13,768 bases of DNA from Neovahlkampfia damariscottae (Eukaryota > Heterolobosea > Selenaionea > Neovahlkampfiida > Neovahlkampfiidae). The position numbers and the translations under genes are program-made. The notes under the pieces are model-generated. The model was not told the DNA's origin. It ran no database searches and worked only from the letters and a program-made list of their open reading frames with translations. Of this stretch, positions 9,640-13,768 are shown piece by piece. Numbering within the stretch: the stretch's first letter is position 1; every line of letters starts with the position of its first letter. The stretch is from the NCBI GenBank assembly GCA_016618085.1, contig JABLTG010000286.1, forward strand, positions 1 to 13,768, written 5' to 3'.

Positions 9640-10141
9640 ATGAATTGGTGTTGGTGGTGTTGTGGACTCTACTCGCCATATTCACAACTTGATGATGATA
9701 CAGAACCATTATTAGTTAAAAAATTCAACCTCAAAAGAGATTCTTTATTTGTTGAAGATCATCAAATCATTGAATACAATTTTTCTCAACTCATAAACTA
9801 CAAAACTGGAAAGTTGAATTTTCAACATGATACAGAAAGAGGTAAACATATCATAGAAGTTACAAATAAAAACGAAGAAGACGGAATTCTTTCATTTTCC
9901 GTTAAATTAAGAGCTTCACAAACACAACATTTTCAATTACGTCCTATGCAGGTTTTAGAATCTTTTTTTTAATCCACGTTCCAAGGCAATTCAAATATCA
10001 TATAAATTTGATTTTCCAACCCGAATATCAATTTCTGTTACGCCTGATAGATCATATGCAATTGATTATACTGGATATATAATGTTGAATGATTTTGAGG
10101 AGGAGGAGGACGAAGATGAACATGAAGGCATGTTAAATTAA
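9640..10141 (+). pseudogene. Paralogue of the 5220-5696 gene, +1 frameshift in a T run
   Basis: Starts at ATG 9640 with an odd Trp/Cys-rich leader (MNWCWWCCGLYSPY), then follows the same beta-rich family: LKRDSLFVEDHQ, HIIEVTNKNEEDG, RPMQVLESFF. The frame stops at TAA (9970-9972) straight after an 8-T run (9963-9970). Reading on in the next frame continues the homology (NPRSKAIQIS, ISISVTPDRSYAIDYTGYI) into an acidic tail (DFEEEEDEDEHEG) and TAA at 10139-10141. One T fewer would give ~166 residues, close to the 158 of the intact paralogue. A homopolymer sequencing error, a recent pseudogene and slippage on the T run are all possible. No function is known for the family. Confidence 0.7.
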
Positions 10142-10263
10142 TCAAAAATAAAAACATTAATACATCCATGACTCAAGTTTTCAAAATCATATCTATACCA
10201 TTTTTGGGTTCTAAAAAAAATTGAAAGGAGAATAACAAAATAATTTGTATTCCTTTTTTAAAA

Positions 10264-10790
10264 TCAAATGAGTCTACTTTTCTTATGGACAGCAGAAGGA
10301 CCATCATCATCATATTCTTAAATGCTAAACCAAATTGATAAATTACCTTCTCTTGTCATCCATGAATCATTGAATGATTGCATTGAACACATGACAGAAG
10401 CACCTGTCCATGCTCCGAATTTTCTATCAACTGGAGCCTCAACTTGGACCTTGAAACTGTTTGGAGCTAGTTTTTTAATTTCTTGGGTCAACCTTTCTTT
10501 CATACCTTCAAACATTGAAGTTCCACCTGTAATGATGATATTCTTAAAGTTAAAACAGAAAATAAATTTACATTGAGAAATTCTTCTCTAATCATATTCA
10601 CTTCTTTTCACAGTATCGAACAATGTATCATGAATACATCAAGAAGTTCAATTTTTTCTTCAATCTCTTTGGAGTCTTTTTTGATTTCTTTGGCATAATC
10701 TTGGGAAACAAAGTTTTCTTTGATTGTATCAACTGATTCTAAGTTGAGTGAAGAACAACCTGAGTCTTGTAAGTGTGTGGCAGGACTCGT
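10264..10790 (-). pseudogene. Actin-family pseudogene, 3' portion only
   Basis: Reading leftward: a segment like the actin stretch ERGYSFTTTAE...IKEKL (LQDSGCSSLNLES, VDTIKENF), then KIELLD like EKSYELPDG. Next come IHDTLFDTVKRSEYD, IREEFLN, a 29-nt intron (10543-10571), NIIITGGTSMFEGMKERLT, then APVDRKFGAWTGASV and DSWMTREE. A 30-nt intron (10317-10346) is followed by EYDDDGPSAVHKKSRLI and TGA. The splice joins and C-terminus are textbook actin. Three defects are seen: about 25 codons around the usual PDGQ...GNERF...PEALF are missing after KIELLD (~10630); IHDTLFDTVKRSEYD is out of frame with both neighbours (second shift ~10590, with an in-frame TAG); and homology stops near 10790, removing most of the 5' gene. 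An actin-related protein (Arp) ancestor is possible. Confidence 0.85.
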
Positions 10791-10920
10791 AATAAAATTA
10801 AAATTTTATTTACAAAATGGCGGAAATTCAAAACCTAACGGTTTCTCTTCCAGCTTCGTCCTGAGCAATTTAATAACTCCAATCTAATTGAAACATTTAA
10901 TTTATTACTTTAATTTACAA

Positions 10921-10983
10921 TTACCATTTTACCATTTAATTTATGACAAAAAGGAATAAGATAAGGAAGTGGTAAAATGGTAA
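10921..10983. repeat. Perfect 14-bp inverted repeat
   Basis: TTACCATTTTACCA (10921-10934) and its exact reverse complement TGGTAAAATGGTAA (10970-10983) are separated by 35 bp and could form a stem-loop. The right arm is also the start of the first tandem-repeat unit. Confidence 0.75.
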
Positions 10984-11212
10984 GGTGGTTTTTGGAATTT
11001 TATAAAATTTTAAAAAATGGTTCAATTTTACAGGGAAGGATTTAGGGGTCCGACCACCCGACCACAAAACCGGAAAATAAAAAATGGTAAAATAAAATTC
11101 GTGGTAAAATGGTAAGGTGGTTTTAGGAAAATCTGAAAGTTTTAAAAAATGGTTAATTTTACAGGAAAGATTTAGGTCCTACCACCCGACCACATGACCG
11201 GACAATAAAAAC
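10968..11212. repeat. Two-copy ~132-bp tandem repeat
   Basis: The first copy begins at ~10969 and the second at 11101. Shared landmarks in the same order are GTGGTAAAATGGTAAGGTGG, TTTTAAAAAATGGTT, AATTTTACAGG, GATTTAGG, ACCACCCGACCACA and ACCGGA.AATAAAAA. Copy 1 has an extra tail (AATGGTAAAATAAAATTC) before copy 2. Each unit starts with GGTGG and ends with CCACC, so each has internal inverted symmetry. The copies differ by many substitutions, so the duplication is not recent. Confidence 0.75.
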
Positions 11213-11533
11213 TAGTAACTGAATGTTGGCAACAATTACTAGAGGGTGACTGTCAACGTGATGGAAGCAACAATGTCAATAACTTGGATGATATTATTAA
11301 AGATATTTGTCCGTCTCTTTTATTGTAATTATTTTATTGTGGGTTGTAACAAAGTTTCCACAACCACCAATTTTATTTACAAAAACAAAGAATTTGTAAA
11401 ATTATTTTATTATCAATAAAATTTAAATATTAAAACTAAAAATAAATTAATGAAAGTTATTTTTTAATTTTTTAACAATAATTTTATGTCCACTATTTTT
11501 TGCAAAAAAAAATGTCAAGAAATAGTTCAAACT

Positions 11534-11860
11534 TTATTGTGACTCTTTTAGTTCATCAAAATATTTTCTGAAAAAATGCAGGTTTGTTCTTAAATTTGGA
11601 AACACATCTGGATTTATCGTGGAGTTCAACAAAGAAATTAATTCATAATTTTGATATCCAATTCTTTCTCTAATATCTCCTGTGATCACATTTCCTCCTG
11701 TGTAAATATGCAAACGAAAAATGGACCTGAAAAATAAAAATAAAAGTGATGATCATCAAAAACAGAAGTTTCCAAATTTCTTTCAAATTTTTCAATTTTA
11801 ATTTGAGGATTTTGCGCCCTTAAAAATTGATAAACTTCTGCATACCTATTTAAAAGACAA
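11534..11860 (-). pseudogene. Coding remnant in two frames, unrecognised
   Basis: Two protein-like stretches abut on the minus strand. The upstream one (~11856-11745) reads AEVYQFLRAQNPQIKIEKFE and on. The downstream one, in another frame, runs from ~11752 to TAA at 11534-11536: SIFRLHIYTGGNVITGDIRE, then NYELISLLNSTINPDVF and FFRKYFDELKESQ. Their composition is unlike the non-coding flanks. A TTTTTCAG acceptor lies at the frame change, but the only nearby GT gives an intron that does not join these two frames. An AAATAG acceptor also precedes the upstream part, so an earlier exon may exist. I do not recognise the product. The IYTGG...TG phrase faintly recalls TBP-type folds, but this is not enough to call. 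Confidence 0.5.
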
Positions 11861-11948
11861 AAGAGAAAAAAAAGATTACAAATCCTTTGTCACAAATAAA
11901 AAGTTAGTAGGTGATTGTAAAATTAATATCTAAAATAAATATATAATA

Positions 11949-13034
11949 ATGTTAAACTATTACGCCGAACCAGATACCGACAATGTTTATTACGACATCA
12001 TAGAAGTGAATAAGGAAGGAGTGCCAAAACCATTTAGATTTAATGACAATAGAGGAATTCCAATTATAAAAAAAGCAAATAATTACAAAGTAGCTGTTGC
12101 AAGATTAGGAGTTGATACAAGTGAAGTTCCAATTATGTTTTTTCCTTCGGCTGAATATTCCGCTTACACTTTAAATCAAAATTACAGGACACCAAACAAT
12201 GAATATTATTCTGTTACAGTGCAAGATATTGACGGAAATATTTATCAATCTTACTTACAACATGAAAGTTTCAATAATGATGACCCAAATGATTTGAGAA
12301 TATGGACAATTGACCAATTTTTACAAATATTAAATAGAGCAGTTTTAGAGGCATGTTTGAATACAAATGTTAATAATAACAAGGTTCCATATTTTTATTA
12401 TGATAGGGACAGTGCAATTATTGATATTGTATTTCCAACAGAATTTTTAAATTTACTTGCAACACATAAATTTTTCATGAATAACAACTTATGGAATTTA
12501 TTTAATAACTTCCCACACACAAGAACAAATTGGACATTGGGAAGGGATATCAGAATTGATGTTTATTATTCTGGAGGTAATAATATTAAAAATGAAGTAA
12601 TTCAAACAAGAAATTATGCAATTAATAATAGCACAGGAGCAGATGCTGTTCTTGTTCAAGGATATTATTGCACAATATACAAATTATATCAAATAAGAAG
12701 TATTATTTTTACAACGAGTCAATTACCAATTAGAACTGAATTTTTCAATAGCACCCGTGATTTTGTTTCAACAACAACTACTGACAATGACAGAATACTG
12801 AAAAACTTTGAATTTGCTTTGGAAGATAAAAATGCATTGCATTCAAGGTCAATGCAAACATATACTGCTGTTAATTTTGAATGGATTGATATGTTAGTAG
12901 CAGATGACATTAAATACCTTGATATTCAAGCATATTACATGGATCAACATGGTAGAACTGAACAATTATTGGTTCCCCCAAATAGTGTTTCAACAATGAA
13001 ATTATATTTTAAAAAATTTGATAATCAATTTTAA
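11949..13034 (+). CDS. Penton / minor-capsid-like protein of a Polinton-like virus (candidate)
   Basis: One intact exon of 361 residues from ATG at 11949 to TAA, with AT-rich TATA-like sequence just upstream (AAATAAATATATAATA). There is no signal peptide, membrane segment or low-complexity run; the residue pattern suggests an all-beta capsid fold. The N-terminal block KPFRFNDNRGIPIIKKANNY, then KVAVARLGVDTSEVPIMFF, follows a pattern I associate with penton-type proteins of Polinton-like and adintovirus-like viruses: an extended strand, 'N..YKVAV.R..', then '..VPIMF'. A later VPYFYYDRDSAIIDIVFPTEF also fits that pattern. This is recall, not a search. It is convergent with, and 27 bp from, a capsid-like gene, which supports a structural role. 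The ORF itself is certain; the function is moderate. Confidence 0.55.
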   Translation: MLNYYAEPDTDNVYYDIIEVNKEGVPKPFRFNDNRGIPIIKKANNYKVAVARLGVDTSEVPIMFFPSAEYSAYTLNQNYRTPNNEYYSVTVQDIDGNIYQSYLQHESFNNDDPNDLRIWTIDQFLQILNRAVLEACLNTNVNNNKVPYFYYDRDSAIIDIVFPTEFLNLLATHKFFMNNNLWNLFNNFPHTRTNWTLGRDIRIDVYYSGGNNIKNEVIQTRNYAINNSTGADAVLVQGYYCTIYKLYQIRSIIFTTSQLPIRTEFFNSTRDFVSTTTTDNDRILKNFEFALEDKNALHSRSMQTYTAVNFEWIDMLVADDIKYLDIQAYYMDQHGRTEQLLVPPNSVSTMKLYFKKFDNQF

Positions 13035-13061
13035 ATTTATTAATTAATTCAATCAATAAAT

Positions 13062-13768
13062 TTAATAACCATTTTTATACAATTGGGAGCGCGTTATTAA
13101 TTCACCTCCTGAGATTTTACCACCTTTTTTCTTCTTTACCTTTCCTTGGTCAACTCCAACACCCAAACCAATCTTTTCAGCTCCATCTGCTATCATTTTT
13201 GCAATTGGTGCTCCAGATTGAACTGCACCTCTAATACCTTTAACAATTGGTAAAATTGAAGATAAAACAGCAAGAGGACTACCTCCAAATTTATTTTGTT
13301 GATAATTTGATGGATAAACCATATCATAATCTTTTTCTAAACTTTCAATAACATCATTAGCATTTAATATATTTCTTTGTTTGATACATGAACCACCATT
13401 TACAATAGTCACAACGCCATCAAAAAAGATAACAGTATTCAATTGCCAATTTCTGGAAACATTATCAATATCAACTGCTTTAACTGTCATTGATAATTGT
13501 GGTGTTGAATTTAAGCCTGGTGCTTCATTTTCACTTAGAGGAATATCTTCACCGAATTCAAATGCATAATATGTTCCAACATAACTTGTGGATTGTTTGT
13601 ATGTAAGATTTAATCCCCTTTTCTTTGAAATTTCATATAAGTCTTCAATTGTTGCATTTGCCAATGATGATTGTCTATTTCCATATGTAATACTAACACT
13701 GTTTATTTTTGATTTTGCTGTATCTGTTTTCAACAAATTTCCAGACGCTGGACCGGTGCTTGTTTTAA
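13062..13768 (-). CDS. Capsid-like protein, C-terminal part; 5' end beyond window
   Basis: The frame is open to the right window edge and ends at TAA 13062-13064, giving at least 234 residues. The first in-window 'start' would be a TTG at 13734-13736, but the frame continues upstream, so the true start lies outside. The visible part begins with a beta-rich region containing YAFEFGEDIPLSENEAPGL, then VIFFDGVVTIVNGGS. From memory, 'FEFG.DI.L...EAPGL' and 'G...I.NG.S' resemble the last jelly-roll segments of major capsid proteins in Polinton-like and adintovirus-like viruses. It ends with a hydrophobic helical stretch (SPLAVLSSILPIVKGIRG) and a basic, Gly-rich tail (KVKKKKGGKISGG, ending ITRSQLYKNGY), also usual in that group. 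A major capsid protein is my best guess; another virion protein with a basic tail is possible. Confidence 0.5.
   Translation of the reverse strand, partial: KTSTGPASGNLLKTDTAKSKINSVSITYGNRQSSLANATIEDLYEISKKRGLNLTYKQSTSYVGTYYAFEFGEDIPLSENEAPGLNSTPQLSMTVKAVDIDNVSRNWQLNTVIFFDGVVTIVNGGSCIKQRNILNANDVIESLEKDYDMVYPSNYQQNKFGGSPLAVLSSILPIVKGIRGAVQSGAPIAKMIADGAEKIGLGVGVDQGKVKKKKGGKISGGELITRSQLYKNGY

Larger units (their letters stand above)
10802..11384. repeat. Identical 16-bp direct repeats flanking the repeat block
   Basis: AATTTTATTTACAAAA occurs exactly at 10802-10817 and again at 11369-11384, enclosing about 550 bp that contain the tandem repeat. The motif is AT-rich, so chance is not excluded, but it closely brackets the unusual block. 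Confidence 0.45.
10791..11530. other. Non-coding repeat block between actin remnant and capsid-like genes
   Basis: 740 bp without a convincing gene. It holds the tandem and inverted repeats annotated separately, a 15-codon ORF at 10817-10864 and a 38-codon open tail ending at TAA 11326-11328 (ECWQQLLEGDCQRDG), which may be coding debris. A small stem (GGTTGT/ACAACC) lies at ~11342-11365. The GC-richer blocks around 11045-11075 and 11178-11202 stand out from the AT-rich background. Confidence 0.5.

Noticed and set aside
10968-11212. Tandem units as duplicated exons (GTAAGG...TTTTACAG looks like an intron)
   Set aside because: Removing the 54-57 nt segment leaves no open frame, and known introns here are 29-35 nt.

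Overview
This is AT-rich eukaryotic nuclear DNA, most likely from a protist. The evidence is spliced genes with very short introns (29-35 nt), a Ras GTPase, a BTB protein, an actin pseudogene and two sterol/steroid reductases. Genes end in TAA or TGA, so I see no reassigned stop codons. I cannot name the organism. The right end is different: it carries two convergent genes that look like structural proteins of a Polinton-like or adintovirus-like DNA virus, so it may be an integrated viral element whose remainder lies beyond the window. That viral assignment comes from remembered sequence patterns and is not verified.

Layout. 1-347: remnant of a SAM-domain gene with two in-frame stops. 348-1102: non-coding, with a degenerate ~20-bp tandem repeat. 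1103-4205 (-): four-exon gene for a 999-residue glycine-repeat (collagen-like) protein. 4316-4974 (-): two-exon Ras-family GTPase. 5220-5696 (+): small beta-rich protein of unknown function. 5764-6875 (+): two-exon BTB protein with a MATH-like N-terminus. 7347-8138 (+): two-exon steroid 5-alpha-reductase, convergent with a sterol C14-reductase at 8230-9495 (-). 9640-10141 (+): paralogue of the small beta-rich protein, broken by one extra T. 10264-10790 (-): 3' part of an actin-family gene, spliced but damaged. 10791-11530: non-coding block with a 132-bp tandem repeat, inverted copies of its core and flanking 16-bp direct repeats. 11534-11860 (-): two-frame coding remnant. 11949-13034 (+): penton/minor-capsid-like gene. 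13062-13768 (-): C-terminal part of a capsid-like gene running off the window.

The two reductases probably act in the same broad area, reduction of sterol double bonds in the ER membrane. The other host genes show no shared pathway. The most notable points are the capsid-like pair beside a truncated actin pseudogene and an unusual repeat block, the small introns that mostly end in AAG, and the glycine-repeat protein.
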